This document shows, piece by piece, positions 19,437 through 29,165 of a stretch of DNA of 64,000 nt. Numbering within the stretch: position 1 is the stretch's first letter; every line of letters starts with the position of its first letter. Under the pieces are notes generated by a model. That model was not told where the DNA came from and did no database searches. It worked only from the letters and a program-made list of their open reading frames with translations. Source of the DNA: Mycobacterium kubicae (GTDB lineage: Bacteria; Actinomycetota; Actinomycetes; Mycobacteriales; Mycobacteriaceae); assembly GCF_015689175.1 (NCBI RefSeq), contig NZ_CP065047.1, positions 3,844,001 to 3,908,000 on the forward strand, written 5' to 3'. The position numbers and the translations under genes are program-made.

Positions 19437-20321
19437 ATGGCCACCACACCGGCCCGCTTGCGGCTGCGGGACTTGCTGGACACGCGCGAGTTGGTCATCG
19501 CACCAGGTGTTTTCGACGGTCTCTCCGCGCATCTGACCAAGAGAACCGGTCAGACCGCGGCATACATGACCGGTGCCGGTGTAGCGGCGTCCGGGTTCGG
19601 GCTGCCGGACATCGGTTTGGTCACTGCTTCCGAAATGGCCGAGCGGGCACGGGTGCTCGTCGACGCACTCGGCGATGTCCCCTTGATCGCGGACGCCGAT
19701 ACCGGGTACGGCGGGCCGATGAATGTGGTGCGCACAATGCGGTCCTACGATGCTGCCGGCGTGGCCGCAATACAGCTGGAAGATCAGGTCTTCCCCAAAC
19801 GCTGCGGTCATCTACCCGACAAGCAGGTGGTCGACGCGGCGGTATTCGAACAGACGCTGGCCGCCGCACTCGATGCCAGACCGGACGAAAACCTACTGGT
19901 GGTCGCGCGCACCGACGCGCGCGCTCCACTGGGGCTGGACGCGGCGATCGAGCGCGCCAACCGCTACGCCCAAGCGGGTGCGGACATCATATTCGTCGAG
20001 GCGCCGCAGGACGCCGCCGAGATCGAACGCATCGCGGCTGAGGTTGACGCTCCCCTGTTGATCAACCTGGTGCTCGGCGGCATGACGCCGATCGAGTCGG
20101 CGGCTCGGCTGCAGGACTTGGGCTATGCAATCGCAATCCACCCCGGCAACCTGTTGGCTCAGGCGAGTTTGGCCATGCTGCAACATCTTTGCGAGCTCAA
20201 CGGCACCGATATCGCCGCTCATCTGCCCAGCAGGCCCGCCGACTTCTTCAACCTGGTCGGAATGGCGGATTGGCTGAAACTCGACAGCACCTATGCAGGT
20301 AAGGACGCATCATGGGCATGA
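19437..20321 (+). CDS. Isocitrate lyase/PEP mutase superfamily lyase (2-methylisocitrate / 2,3-dimethylmalate lyase-like)
   Basis: The 294-residue TIM-barrel enzyme has the metal-binding ADADTGYGG motif, QLEDQVFPKRCGHL with the lyase-type KRCGH loop (catalytic Cys), and VARTDARAPLGLDAAIERA. KRCGH points to C-C lyases such as PrpB and dimethylmalate lyase rather than PEP mutases. The usual NxTEFG-type block reads NLVLGGMTP, without the acidic residue. There is no prpC or prpD nearby; aconitase-like subunits follow instead. I infer cleavage of a substituted malate or citrate to pyruvate plus an acid. Its stop overlaps the next gene by 10 bp. Confidence 0.82.
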   Translation: MATTPARLRLRDLLDTRELVIAPGVFDGLSAHLTKRTGQTAAYMTGAGVAASGFGLPDIGLVTASEMAERARVLVDALGDVPLIADADTGYGGPMNVVRTMRSYDAAGVAAIQLEDQVFPKRCGHLPDKQVVDAAVFEQTLAAALDARPDENLLVVARTDARAPLGLDAAIERANRYAQAGADIIFVEAPQDAAEIERIAAEVDAPLLINLVLGGMTPIESAARLQDLGYAIAIHPGNLLAQASLAMLQHLCELNGTDIAAHLPSRPADFFNLVGMADWLKLDSTYAGKDASWA

Positions 20322-21559
20322 CCATCATCGAGAAGATCTTCGCGCGCAAAGCGGGGCTGGAAGCAGTGTCACCGGGCGACACCGTCGTCGTCGAGGTTGA
20401 CATGACCGTGCTCATCGACCTGCAATTCGCCACCCTGTGGATTACCCCCACCCGCATCCATGACCCGGGCAAGCTGGCCGTCGTCATGGACCATGCCGTG
20501 CCTGCACCGACCATCAAGGACGCCGCCGGCGGTCGGCAAGCCCGCACCTTCGTTGCCGACTTCGGCATTGAACGCTTCTATGACGTCGGCCGCCATGGCA
20601 TCTGCCACCAAGTCATCGCCGAGAACGGACTGGCACGACCGGGAGAAATCCTGGCCTGCACCGACTCTCACACGTGCGCCGCGGGTGCCTACAACACCGC
20701 CGCGCGGGGCCTGGGACCCGCCGAGGTCTACTCGATCATGTGCACCGGTTCGACCTGGTTTCAGGTCGCACCGACAGTGCGCTATGAGCTGCAGGGCACC
20801 AAACCGAACACGGTGAGCGGCAAAGACATCTTCCTGCACATCGCCAACGAATACGGTGACGCGCCGAACCTGAACCTCGAGTACGGCGGACCGGGCCTGG
20901 CCAGTATCCCGATGCACGATCGGCGGACCATCGCCACCCAGGGCGCCGAAGTGTCCGCGGACTTCAGCACCTTCGAGCCCGACGACGTCTTGACCGACTT
21001 CCTCGGGCAGCGCGGGGTTACCGGCTACTGCGCGGCCACACCGGATGCCGATGCCAACTATCAGGAAGTGCGCGCTATCGACTTGGCGGCACTGGCGCCC
21101 TATGTCGCGCGCCCGGGCACGGTGAGCCGCAATGGATCACCCGTCACCGAACTGGGCAGACAAAAGATCGACCAAGCTTTCATCGGCTCCTGCGCCAACG
21201 GGCAACTCGAAGACCTCGAGATAGCCGCGGAAGTGCTGCGGGGCAAGGCTGTGGCGCCGGGCGTGCGGCTTCTGGTGACCCCGGCATCCCAGGCGGTGTA
21301 TCGAGAAGCAATGCGGCGCGGCTACCTGCAAGACATCGCCGACGCTGGTGCCGTGGTCACCAACTCGACTTGTGGCGCCTGCTTCGGCTATCACATGGGT
21401 GTGGTCGGTCCTGGGGAGGTATGCATCACGTCCAGCACCCGCAACTTCACCGGCCGGATGGGCAGCACCGAGGCGGAAATCTTCATGGCTTCGCCGGCCA
21501 CCGTCGCGGCGTCCGCGATCACCGGCTACATCACCGACCCGAGGAGCGTGACGGCATGA
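20312..21559 (+). CDS. Aconitase-superfamily dehydratase, large subunit (LeuC / dimethylmalate dehydratase type)
   Basis: The 415-residue protein has aconitase-family blocks: [45 protein letters not shown] and [15 protein letters not shown]. These contain the three Cys ligands of a 4Fe-4S cluster. The length matches split isopropylmalate isomerase large subunits. The operon partner lyase, and the absence of leuA or leuB here, favour a dehydratase for another 2-substituted maleate/malate pair, as in the DmdA/DmdB dimethylmalate dehydratase of nicotinate fermentation. The start is ATG 20312, or 20318. Its stop overlaps the small-subunit start as ATGA. Confidence 0.82.
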   Translation: MGMTIIEKIFARKAGLEAVSPGDTVVVEVDMTVLIDLQFATLWITPTRIHDPGKLAVVMDHAVPAPTIKDAAGGRQARTFVADFGIERFYDVGRHGICHQVIAENGLARPGEILACTDSHTCAAGAYNTAARGLGPAEVYSIMCTGSTWFQVAPTVRYELQGTKPNTVSGKDIFLHIANEYGDAPNLNLEYGGPGLASIPMHDRRTIATQGAEVSADFSTFEPDDVLTDFLGQRGVTGYCAATPDADANYQEVRAIDLAALAPYVARPGTVSRNGSPVTELGRQKIDQAFIGSCANGQLEDLEIAAEVLRGKAVAPGVRLLVTPASQAVYREAMRRGYLQDIADAGAVVTNSTCGACFGYHMGVVGPGEVCITSSTRNFTGRMGSTEAEIFMASPATVAASAITGYITDPRSVTA

Positions 21560-22125
21560 CTGCATCGTCGCTGAGGTTTCGCGGCAAGGTTTGGGTGTTC
21601 GGCGACAGCCTGAACACCGACGCCATGTATCCGGCGTACGCGATGAAGATGGAACCGTCGGAGGCGGCCAAGCACATCTTCTATCAGGTCCGTCCGGGCT
21701 GGACCGACGAAGTGTCCCCGGGCGATATCGTCGTGGCCGGAAAGAACTTCGGCCTCGGGTCCTCGCGGCCGGTGGCGGCGCTGTTCGTCGAACTGGGTGT
21801 CGCCGGCCTGGTCGCCGAGGAATTCAACTCATTGTTCTTCCGCAATGCGGTGAACTCGGGGCTTCCGGCAATCACGATTCCCCAGGCCACCTCGGTGTTC
21901 GGCGAGGGCGACACAGGAACATTCGACTTGGCCGAGGGCACCTGGCGCAATGACACCACCGGCGCGTGCGGGACGGTCCCCAGGCTGCCCGACCTCATCC
22001 TCGACATCATCGAAAGCGGCGGCGTACTCCCGCGGTCGGTCGAGCAGGGCTATCTACCCAGCGAACTGGGTGATGTGCTGCGTTCGCCCGCCGTGGCGAT
22101 CCGCGGCTCGGGTACCGGCGCATGA
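21556..22125 (+). CDS. Aconitase-superfamily dehydratase, small subunit (LeuD / DmdB type)
   Basis: The 189-residue swivelling domain has [13 protein letters not shown] (the family's D-D-x-N-T-D-x-I-x-P block), [17 protein letters not shown] and [20 protein letters not shown]. LeuD proteins normally read GxNFGCGSSREHA; here the Cys is Leu and REHA is RPVA. This marks a non-canonical subgroup and probably a different substrate. It is translationally coupled on both sides (ATGA with the large subunit and with the PEBP gene). It should assemble with the large subunit to hydrate or dehydrate the substrate of the lyase. Confidence 0.82.
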   Translation: MTASSLRFRGKVWVFGDSLNTDAMYPAYAMKMEPSEAAKHIFYQVRPGWTDEVSPGDIVVAGKNFGLGSSRPVAALFVELGVAGLVAEEFNSLFFRNAVNSGLPAITIPQATSVFGEGDTGTFDLAEGTWRNDTTGACGTVPRLPDLILDIIESGGVLPRSVEQGYLPSELGDVLRSPAVAIRGSGTGA

Positions 22126-22670
22126 CGGCGATGCTGGGCCGACTCCTGCGCGGCGTCCGAGCCGGCGCGCAGCGAAGTCCGTTGGCCGACATCGCATTCG
22201 GGGCACCGGAGTCGATCACGGTCACGAGTGACGCCTTCACCGATGGCGGCGTGATGCCGGCCAGCAGCGCGGGTAAGGGTGTCGGGGACAACGTGTCACC
22301 GCCGCTGCGGTGGGACGGCCTGCCATCAGGCACCCGGGCGATCGTCCTGATCGTCGATGACATCGACGTTCCGCTGCCCCGCCCGCTGCTGCATACCGTT
22401 GCCGTGCTCGAGCCGACCATCAGCAGCGTGGCCGAGGGTGCGCTGCGACCGGGAACGGCCGGGATACGGTTCCTGCGCGCCGACTTGGGCCACCACGGCT
22501 ATGCCGGACCGCGCCCGATTCCCGGGCATGGGAAGCACCATTACCGATTCCACCTGTTCGCCGTCGACCAGCCGGTCCCGGACACCACCACAACCGCCAA
22601 GGGACTACTGGCCCACCTGCGGGGGCACCTGCTGGCCCGCGGTGTGTTGACCGGTACCTACGAGCGCTAG
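22122..22670 (+). CDS. PEBP (YbhB/YbcL)-family protein
   Basis: The 182-residue protein has the phosphatidylethanolamine-binding fold: [28 protein letters not shown], a HTVAV block and [23 protein letters not shown]. The ligand-pocket His and Asp residues are present. Bacterial PEBPs have no settled enzymatic role. Position as the last, ATGA-coupled gene of the lyase operon is unusual and suggests a dedicated ligand or substrate-binding job. It ends 7 bp from the convergent nadE stop. Confidence 0.8.
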   Translation: MTAMLGRLLRGVRAGAQRSPLADIAFGAPESITVTSDAFTDGGVMPASSAGKGVGDNVSPPLRWDGLPSGTRAIVLIVDDIDVPLPRPLLHTVAVLEPTISSVAEGALRPGTAGIRFLRADLGHHGYAGPRPIPGHGKHHYRFHLFAVDQPVPDTTTTAKGLLAHLRGHLLARGVLTGTYER

Positions 22671-22677
22671 CCGCCGG

Positions 22678-24720
22678 CTACTCCTTGGGGATCTCGCGTT
22701 CGATCTCATCGAGCCAGATCCGCGCGGACATGTCCGACGGGGCCCGCCAATCTCCCCGCGGTGAAAGCGACCCGCCATGAGAGACCTTGGGCCCGTTCGG
22801 CAATGCCGACCGCTTGAACTGACTGAACGAGTAGAACCGCTGCACGAAGACTTGCAGCCAATGCCGGATCTCTGGCAGTGAGTAGGACGGACGATTGCCC
22901 TCGGGGAAACCGGGCGGCCAGTTACCACGGTCGGGGTCGCTCCAGGCGTGCCAGGCCAAAAAGGCGATCTTCGCCGGGCCGAATCCGAAGCGCAACACGT
23001 GGAACAGCGAAAAGTCCTGCAGCGCATACGGACCGACCTTCGCCTCGCTGCTCTGCAGTTCCTCTTCCTCACCGGCGGGAACGAGCTCCGGAGTGATCTC
23101 GGTGTCGACGACCGATTGCAGCACCTCGGTCACCTCGTCCTCGAACTGCCCGGAGGAGATGACCCAGCGAATCAGATGCTGGATGAGTGTCTTGGGCACA
23201 CCGCCGTTGACGTTGTAGTGCGACATCTGGTCGCCGACACCGTAAGTCGACCAGCCCAGCGCCAACTCCGACAAGTCACCGGTGCCCAGCACGATGCCAC
23301 CGCGCTGGTTCGCCAACCGGAACAGATAGTCGGTACGCAGGCCGGCCTGCACGTTCTCGAAGGTGACGTCGTAAACCTTCTCGCCCCGGGCAAACGGATG
23401 GCCCATCTCCTTGAGCATCCCGTTGGCGGCTTCGCGGATGTCGATCTCTTCGAAGGTGACGCCGAGGGCGCGCGAGAGCCTGATCGCGTTGTTCTTGGTG
23501 TGCTCTCCGGTGGCGAACCCGGGCAGCGTGAAGGCCAGGATGTCGCTGCGCGGACGCTCTTCCCGATCCATCGCCTGCGCCGCCACGATCAATGCGTGCG
23601 TCGAGTCCAGTCCGCCGGAGACACCGATGACAATCTTCGGATAGTCCAAGGCGCGCATCCGCTGTTCGAGCCCGGCGACCTGGATTCGGTAGGCCTCGTA
23701 GCAATCCTGTTCCAGCCGTTCGCGGTTGGCCGGGACGAAGGGGAATCGCTCGATCTCGCGACGCAATCCGACGTCCCCGTCGGGTGGATCGAGCCGGAAC
23801 TCGATGCGGCGGAATGCGTCTGACGACAGCCGGTGATGACGGCGGTTATCGTCGAAGGTGCCCATGCGCAGCCGCTCGGCGCGCAGCAAGTCGACGTCGA
23901 CGTCGGCGACCGACTTGCGTTCCCCTTTGGGGAAGCGTTCGGAGTCGGCCAGTTTTACGCCGTTCTCCCAGATCATCGTCTGGCCATCCCAGGACAGGTC
24001 GGTGGTCGACTCACCTTCCCCGGCGGCCGCGTACACGTAGGCCGCCAGGCACCGCGCCGACGCCGAGCGAGCCAGCAGGCAGCGATCCTCGGCCCGACCG
24101 ATGGTGATCGGGCTGCCGGACAGGTTGGCCAGCACCGTCGCACCGGCCAGGGCAGCCTGCGCGCTCGGCGGCACCGGGACGAACATGTCCTCGCAGATTT
24201 CGACGTGCAGCACAAAGCCCGGTATGTCCGACGCGCCGAACAACAAGTCGGGACCGAACGGCGCCTCGATGTCACCGATGCGGATGGTGCCGCGCTCCTC
24301 GTCGCCCGGCGCGATCTGGCGACGCTCGTAGAACTCGCGATACGTCGGCAGGTAGGACTTGGGCACCACACCCAGCACCACACCGCGGTGAATGACCACG
24401 GCGGTGTTGTAGATACGGTTCCGGTGCCGCAACGGGGCGCCGACGACCAGGATGGGTAGCAGGTCGGCGGACTCGGTGGCCAGGTCGGCAATCGCCTCCT
24501 CGACGGCGTCGAGCAGGCTGTCTTGCAGCAGGATGTCCTCGATGGAGTAGCCCGACAGCGTCAGCTCGGGAAACACCGCCAGCGCGACGGCCTCGTCGTG
24601 ACATTCGCGCGCCAACCCCAGCACCGAGGCCGCGTTGGCCGCCGGGTCGGCGATCGTGGTGGTGTGCGTGCACGCCGCCACGCGCACGAAGCCATGTTGG
24701 TAAGCGGAATAGAAACTCAT
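22678..24720 (-). CDS. nadE: Glutamine-dependent NAD+ synthetase
   Basis: The 680-residue two-domain enzyme has an N-terminal glutaminase (nitrilase) domain with Glu in [10 protein letters not shown], Lys in [13 protein letters not shown] and Cys in EICEDMF. The C-terminal synthetase domain has the ATP loop [13 protein letters not shown]. It amidates deamido-NAD with glutamine-derived ammonia, following NadD. ATG 24720 gives the length of the known mycobacterial enzyme and has GGAG upstream; the frame running to 25203 is a shadow of the sirtuin gene. It is the equivalent of Rv2438c. Confidence 0.96.
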   Translation of the reverse strand: MSFYSAYQHGFVRVAACTHTTTIADPAANAASVLGLARECHDEAVALAVFPELTLSGYSIEDILLQDSLLDAVEEAIADLATESADLLPILVVGAPLRHRNRIYNTAVVIHRGVVLGVVPKSYLPTYREFYERRQIAPGDEERGTIRIGDIEAPFGPDLLFGASDIPGFVLHVEICEDMFVPVPPSAQAALAGATVLANLSGSPITIGRAEDRCLLARSASARCLAAYVYAAAGEGESTTDLSWDGQTMIWENGVKLADSERFPKGERKSVADVDVDLLRAERLRMGTFDDNRRHHRLSSDAFRRIEFRLDPPDGDVGLRREIERFPFVPANRERLEQDCYEAYRIQVAGLEQRMRALDYPKIVIGVSGGLDSTHALIVAAQAMDREERPRSDILAFTLPGFATGEHTKNNAIRLSRALGVTFEEIDIREAANGMLKEMGHPFARGEKVYDVTFENVQAGLRTDYLFRLANQRGGIVLGTGDLSELALGWSTYGVGDQMSHYNVNGGVPKTLIQHLIRWVISSGQFEDEVTEVLQSVVDTEITPELVPAGEEEELQSSEAKVGPYALQDFSLFHVLRFGFGPAKIAFLAWHAWSDPDRGNWPPGFPEGNRPSYSLPEIRHWLQVFVQRFYSFSQFKRSALPNGPKVSHGGSLSPRGDWRAPSDMSARIWLDEIEREIPKE

Positions 24721-24792
24721 CGCACTCCATTGTCGGGTTGCCCGGACCGGGGTCGGGTGACGGGGTGTCAACAAATGCCTACGCTCGGTTAA

Positions 24793-25638
24793 GTGGAATC
24801 CCCCGAACTCGTCGCACTGCTCACCGGTCGCCGGGTCGCCGTATTGACGGGTGCGGGAATTTCCACAGATTCGGGCATACCCGATTACCGCGGACCTGAC
24901 TCGCCGCCCAGCAATCCCATGACGATTCGGCAGTTCACGGCCGACCCGGTCTTTCGCCAGCGGTACTGGGCGCGCAACCACGTCGGCTGGCGGCACATGG
25001 ATGACACCCAGCCCAATGCCGGTCACCGGGCGTTGGCGGTGCTGGAGGCGGCCGGGGTGGTCAGCGGGCTGATCACCCAGAATGTCGACCTGCTGCACAC
25101 CAAGGCCGGCAGCCACAACGTGGTCAACCTGCACGGCACCTACGCGCAAGTGGCGTGTCTGAACTGTGGTTACACCACCAGTCGCGCCGCCTTGGCCGAC
25201 CAACTGGAATTGCTCAACCCGGGTTTCATCGAGCGCGCTGAGGCCGTCGGCGGATTAGCGGTCGCACCGGACGCCGACGCGGTCGTCGGCGATACCACCT
25301 CGTTCCGGTACGCCGACTGCCCGGCGTGTGGCGGCATGCTCAAGCCCGACATCGTCTACTTCGGCGAAAGCGTGCCCAAAGATCGCGTGGCACAGGCTTT
25401 CTCACTGGTGGAGCAGGCCGACGCGCTGCTGGTCGCGGGATCGTCGCTGACCGTCTTCTCCGGCTACCGGTTCGTGCGGCACGCCGCGGGCCTGCACCTG
25501 CCGATCGCCATCATCAACCGGGGCCCCACCCGTGGCGACGATCTGGCCACCGTCAAGGTGGACGCCGGCTGCTCGGAGATGCTGACGCTGTTGGCCGCGG
25601 AACTGACGGGCGTAACCGGCCGGACATCTGTGCCGTAG
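24793..25638 (+). CDS. Sir2-family NAD-dependent protein deacylase (class II/SIRT4-like)
   Basis: The 281-residue sirtuin has GAGISTDSGIPDYRG for NAD binding, TQNVDLLHTKAG with catalytic His in NLHGTY, and a zinc site from ACLNCG and CPACGG. The layout resembles class II (SIRT4-like) sirtuins rather than the class III enzyme known from M. tuberculosis (Rv1151c). It is divergent from nadE with a 72-bp gap, placing an NAD consumer next to the final NAD synthesis gene. The start is GTG 24793. Substrates are unknown. Confidence 0.88.
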   Translation: MESPELVALLTGRRVAVLTGAGISTDSGIPDYRGPDSPPSNPMTIRQFTADPVFRQRYWARNHVGWRHMDDTQPNAGHRALAVLEAAGVVSGLITQNVDLLHTKAGSHNVVNLHGTYAQVACLNCGYTTSRAALADQLELLNPGFIERAEAVGGLAVAPDADAVVGDTTSFRYADCPACGGMLKPDIVYFGESVPKDRVAQAFSLVEQADALLVAGSSLTVFSGYRFVRHAAGLHLPIAIINRGPTRGDDLATVKVDAGCSEMLTLLAAELTGVTGRTSVP

Positions 25639-25647
25639 CGACGCCCG

Positions 25648-25830
25648 TCAGCCGTTGGGCCGGGTGCTTCGCAATTCGGCGACGAAATGCCGCCCCTGGT
25701 TGTCGACCACCTGCCATGAGTAGGGGCCGATGGTCCGGGGGATGCCGAGCATGTGAATGGCCAGTCGGCCGTCGTGCTCACTGCGGATGCCGTCCACCCG
25801 CATGCCGTGTGATGTGGTCAATGCCCACAT
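25648..25830 (-). CDS. Small hypothetical protein
   Basis: The 60-residue protein begins MWALTTSHGMRVDGIRS and ends with WQVVDNQGRHFVAELRS, and looks like a small beta-rich fold. GGAGA lies 7 bp before ATG 25830; an in-frame upstream ATG at 25893 would add 21 residues with a less protein-like composition. I do not recognise the family. It is convergent with the sirtuin gene. Confidence 0.5.
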   Translation of the reverse strand: MWALTTSHGMRVDGIRSEHDGRLAIHMLGIPRTIGPYSWQVVDNQGRHFVAELRSTRPNG

Positions 25831-26039
25831 GGTGTGTTCTCCGTGTTTCGCTTCGTGGCGGTCTGGCCGGGGCCAGTTCTGCTGATGCGACAACCTTTTC
25901 GGAGGCGACTGTGCGGATCCTCATCGAATTCTTGAAGGAATCCAAATGCGCCGATGAACGGCTCGAAGCGGCCGACAGACACATCGAAAAGCACAGCACC
26001 ACAATCTCTGCGCGACCGTACGCTTCTGGCCCTGAGGAT

Positions 26040-27299
26040 TCAAAAAGTGCAGGGCATGCGGCGGATGGCGTGGATGAAGTTGCCCGGGACGTAGGCCGGG
26101 TCGCCGGCTTCGATCGTCGGAATCTGGTGCAGCAGTTCACCGAAAAGGGCCCGCAATTGTGCACGTGCCACATGGGCGCCCAGGCAGAAGTGCAGTCCGC
26201 CGCCGCCGAACCCGACGTGCGGATTGGGGCTGCGACCCAGATCCAACCGCTCCGGGTGGTCGAATGCCTGCTCGTCGCGGTTGCCGGAGGCATAGAACAT
26301 CACGACCTTCTCCCCCGCTTGGATGGCCTGGCCGCCTAGCTCGAAATCCGTTGCGGCGGTGCGTCGAAAGGTCATGACGGGGGTGGCCCACCGCACGAAC
26401 TCTTCCACGGCGGTGCCGATGCGCTCGTCGAAGGCCGCTCGCAACCACTCCCGTTCACGCGGGAAGTCGGTGAGCGCCTTGAGTGCATGACTGGCCGTCT
26501 GGCGAGTGGTGTCGTTGCCGGCCACCGCAAGCAGGACGAAGAAAGCTGCCACTTCCGCATCCGACAAGCGATCACCGTCGACCTCGGCGGTCACCAGGCT
26601 GCTGAACAGGTCCTCGCCTGGGTTTTGCCGCCGCTGCGCGGCCAGCGATCCGGCCACCTGGTGCAGGTAGATCTGGTTTTCCAGCAGCACCTCGAGCGGA
26701 TTGCGCCCGTTGAGGTAGATGGAGTCGGCCCAGGACACCAGCGCGTCGGCGGCCTCTGCTACCCGCTGACGCTCCGACTCGGGAATCCCCACCATGTCCG
26801 ACAGCGTGCGGATGGGCAGTTCCTTGGCGCAGTGCTCGACGAAGTCGGCGCCGCTGCCGGCATCGCGCAGCTCTTCGACGATGCTTTTGGCGTTGCTCTG
26901 AATCGACTCCTCGATGCGGCGAACCTGTCTGGGCGTAAAGGCGGCGTGGGCCAATTTGCGCAGCTTGGTGTGCCGTGGCGGGTCCATCGCCAGGAACGAC
27001 TGTGACGCCTCGAGCAACTCCTCGGGAACGTTGGCGAACATGACGCCCTTGCCGGAGAGGAACACATCGCTGTTGCGGCTGACCGCGACGATGTCCTCGC
27101 GCCGGGTGACCGCCCAGTAGCCGGGATCGTCGGGGTCGTGCATGAGATTGTCCTCGACCGGAGGCTGCCAGCTGACCGGCCGCTCGGCGCGCAGGATCGC
27201 AAACGAGCGGTCCCGTTCGGCAGCGGTCGTGGACCAGAACGCGCTCGAGGACACGTCGACCGCGTCATATGGACGGGCGGTGGGATACATCGTTGTCAT
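26040..27299 (-). CDS. Cytochrome P450
   Basis: The 419-residue P450 has the I-helix oxygen-activation motif AGNDTTRQT, an ExxR motif in EEFVRW, and the heme loop HVGFGGGGLHFCLGAHVAR with the Cys ligand. It resembles mycobacterial lipid, steroid or terpene hydroxylases. No ferredoxin gene is adjacent. ATG 27299 has GGAGG 8-10 bp upstream. It is divergent from a TetR gene across a palindromic operator, so expression is probably ligand-induced. The CYP subfamily cannot be assigned without a search. Confidence 0.92.
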   Translation of the reverse strand: MTTMYPTARPYDAVDVSSSAFWSTTAAERDRSFAILRAERPVSWQPPVEDNLMHDPDDPGYWAVTRREDIVAVSRNSDVFLSGKGVMFANVPEELLEASQSFLAMDPPRHTKLRKLAHAAFTPRQVRRIEESIQSNAKSIVEELRDAGSGADFVEHCAKELPIRTLSDMVGIPESERQRVAEAADALVSWADSIYLNGRNPLEVLLENQIYLHQVAGSLAAQRRQNPGEDLFSSLVTAEVDGDRLSDAEVAAFFVLLAVAGNDTTRQTASHALKALTDFPREREWLRAAFDERIGTAVEEFVRWATPVMTFRRTAATDFELGGQAIQAGEKVVMFYASGNRDEQAFDHPERLDLGRSPNPHVGFGGGGLHFCLGAHVARAQLRALFGELLHQIPTIEAGDPAYVPGNFIHAIRRMPCTF

Positions 27300-27348
27300 C
27301 GCGGCGGTCCTCCCTCGACTATGACCTCGGTCACGCAGCACGACCCTA

Positions 27349-27371
27349 TGACTAGACAGCGTGTCTAGTCA
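27349..27371. promoter_or_regulatory. 23-bp palindromic TetR operator between P450 and TetR genes
   Basis: Perfect arms TGACTAGACA and TGTCTAGTCA flank a GCG centre. The site is in the divergent gap, 50 bp from the P450 start and 45 bp from the TetR start. Size and symmetry fit a TetR-family dimer site controlling both genes. Confidence 0.75.
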
Positions 27372-27415
27372 ATACGTTGACTGGTCGAGTATGCTGCTGC
27401 ACGCAAGGAGGTGCG

Positions 27416-28054
27416 ATGCCGTCGGTCACCCGCAAGCCCCAAGCCAACCGCCAGCTGCGCCGGGAGCAGATGGAACGCCGGCTGTTGGAAGCCACCGAGC
27501 GGCTGATGCGCGACGGCGCCAGCTTCACCGAGTTGAGCGTGGACCGGTTGGCGACCGAGGCCGGTATTTCGCGCGCCAGTTTCTACATCTATTTCGAAGA
27601 CAAGGGCGACCTGCTGCGCCGTCTCGCCGGCCAGGTTTTCGGCGATCTGACCTCCGGTGCGCAACGGTGGTGGGGGGTGGCCTGGCGACACGATCCAGAG
27701 GATCTCCGAGCCGCGATGTCGGCCATCATCGCCAGCTATCGCCGTCATCAACCGGTGCTGGTCGCGCTCAACGAGATGGCCGCCTACGACCCGGTCACCA
27801 CCGAGACCTATGGACAGCTGTTGACGGCGGTGTCAGAGCGGTTGACCAAGGTCATCGAGGACGGGCAGGCCGACGGGTCGATCCGCCGCCATCTGCCTGC
27901 GGCCACCATGGCCAGCGCGCTGACGTGGATGGTGGAGCGGGCCTGCCAGCAGAACCTGCCTGCGAATCCGCCCGAGTATGACGCGGAGCTGGCCACCTCG
28001 CTCACCGAAATCGTCTGGGGCGCTTTGTATCTCAAGCCCGCATCCGCTCAGTGA
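27416..28054 (+). CDS. TetR/AcrR-family regulator
   Basis: The 212-residue protein has a TetR N-terminal helix-turn-helix (LLEATERLMRD and LSVDRLATEAGISRASFYIYFEDKGDLLRRL). The C-terminal helical ligand domain resembles the EthR-like group. ATG 27416 has a strong AAGGAGG Shine-Dalgarno; earlier in-frame starts would lie in the operator region. It probably represses the divergent P450. It ends 4 bp from the convergent proB stop. Confidence 0.88.
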   Translation: MPSVTRKPQANRQLRREQMERRLLEATERLMRDGASFTELSVDRLATEAGISRASFYIYFEDKGDLLRRLAGQVFGDLTSGAQRWWGVAWRHDPEDLRAAMSAIIASYRRHQPVLVALNEMAAYDPVTTETYGQLLTAVSERLTKVIEDGQADGSIRRHLPAATMASALTWMVERACQQNLPANPPEYDAELATSLTEIVWGALYLKPASAQ

Positions 28055-28058
28055 GCCG

Positions 28059-29165
28059 CTACACGGCCACCAGGTCGTCGGCGTGCACGGCAGGCCGGCG
28101 CAGCTCCCCGGGCAACTCGGAGGTGGACCGGCCCATGATGGCCGCCAGCTCGTTCGCGTCGTAGGCGACGACGCCGCGGGCGACCACTGCCGTGTCCGGC
28201 CCGACCAATTCGACCACGTCGCCGCCGAAGAAGCGGCCGGAGACAGCGGTGATTCCCGCGGGCAGCAGGGATCGGCGTTGGCGCAGCACGGCGCGCACCG
28301 CGCCGTCGTCCAGCGTCAGAGAGCCGGCGGATTCGGCGGCATAACGCACCCAGAACCGGCGTGCCGACATCCGCTCGGGCCGAGCGGCGAACACCGTGCC
28401 CACCGACGCGTCGGTGAGCGCGGACGCGGCATTGGTCGCCGGGGCCAGCAGCACCGGCACTCCGGCGTCGGCGGCCAGCAACGCCGACGACATCTTCGAC
28501 GCCATCCCGCCGGTGCCTAGATGGCTACCGGCTCCTGCGATCACGCCGTCCAGATCGGCCGGCCCGGACACCTCCGGGATGAATCGCGCCCCAGGAGTCT
28601 TGCGCGGGTCGGCGTTGTAGAGCCCGTCGATATCGGACAACAGCACCAAGGCGTCGGCGCCCACCAGGTGGGCCACCAGCGCCGAGAGCCGGTCGTTGTC
28701 GCCGAACCGAATTTCGTTGGTGGCCACCGTATCGTTCTCGTTGACGATCGCCACCGCGTGCAAGGACCGCAGCCGGTCCAGGGTCCGCTGGGCGTTGTTG
28801 TGCTGCACCCGCATCGAGATATCGTGCGCGGTCAACAACACCTGCCCTACCGTGCGGCCGTATCGGGCGAACGCCGCGCTCCACGAATTCACCAGAGCGA
28901 CTTGACCCACACTGGCCGCCGCCTGCTTGGTCGCCAGATCCTTTGGGCGGCGGGACAATCCGAGCGGTTCGAGACCGGCGGCGATAGCACCGGAGGACAC
29001 GATGACCACGTCGGAGCCAGCCTTCATCCGTGCCTCGATGGCCTCGGCGAGCTCGGCCAGCCGGTTGACGTCGAACATGCCCGCCGGGGTGGTCAGCGCC
29101 GTGGTCCCTACCTTGACCACCAAGCTGCGCGCGGTCCGGACCGCCTCACGGTGCGGGCTGGTCAT
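28059..29165 (-). CDS. proB: Glutamate 5-kinase
   Basis: The 368-residue kinase has an N-terminal amino acid kinase domain ([38 protein letters not shown]). A C-terminal PUA domain begins near [16 protein letters not shown]. It makes gamma-glutamyl phosphate for ProA. ATG 29165 overlaps the obgE 3' end by 20 bp; an open frame to 29294 lies within obgE. It is the last gene of rplU-rpmA-obgE-proB. It is the equivalent of Rv2439c. Confidence 0.95.
   Translation of the reverse strand: MTSPHREAVRTARSLVVKVGTTALTTPAGMFDVNRLAELAEAIEARMKAGSDVVIVSSGAIAAGLEPLGLSRRPKDLATKQAAASVGQVALVNSWSAAFARYGRTVGQVLLTAHDISMRVQHNNAQRTLDRLRSLHAVAIVNENDTVATNEIRFGDNDRLSALVAHLVGADALVLLSDIDGLYNADPRKTPGARFIPEVSGPADLDGVIAGAGSHLGTGGMASKMSSALLAADAGVPVLLAPATNAASALTDASVGTVFAARPERMSARRFWVRYAAESAGSLTLDDGAVRAVLRQRRSLLPAGITAVSGRFFGGDVVELVGPDTAVVARGVVAYDANELAAIMGRSTSELPGELRRPAVHADDLVAV

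Noticed and set aside
25911..26339. Plus-strand GTG-started frame (RILIEFLKESKCADERLEAADRH...) with GGAGG upstream
   Set aside because: Most of it lies antisense to the P450 3' end and its composition there is that of a shadow. The first about 40 codons look protein-like, but I cannot support a gene.
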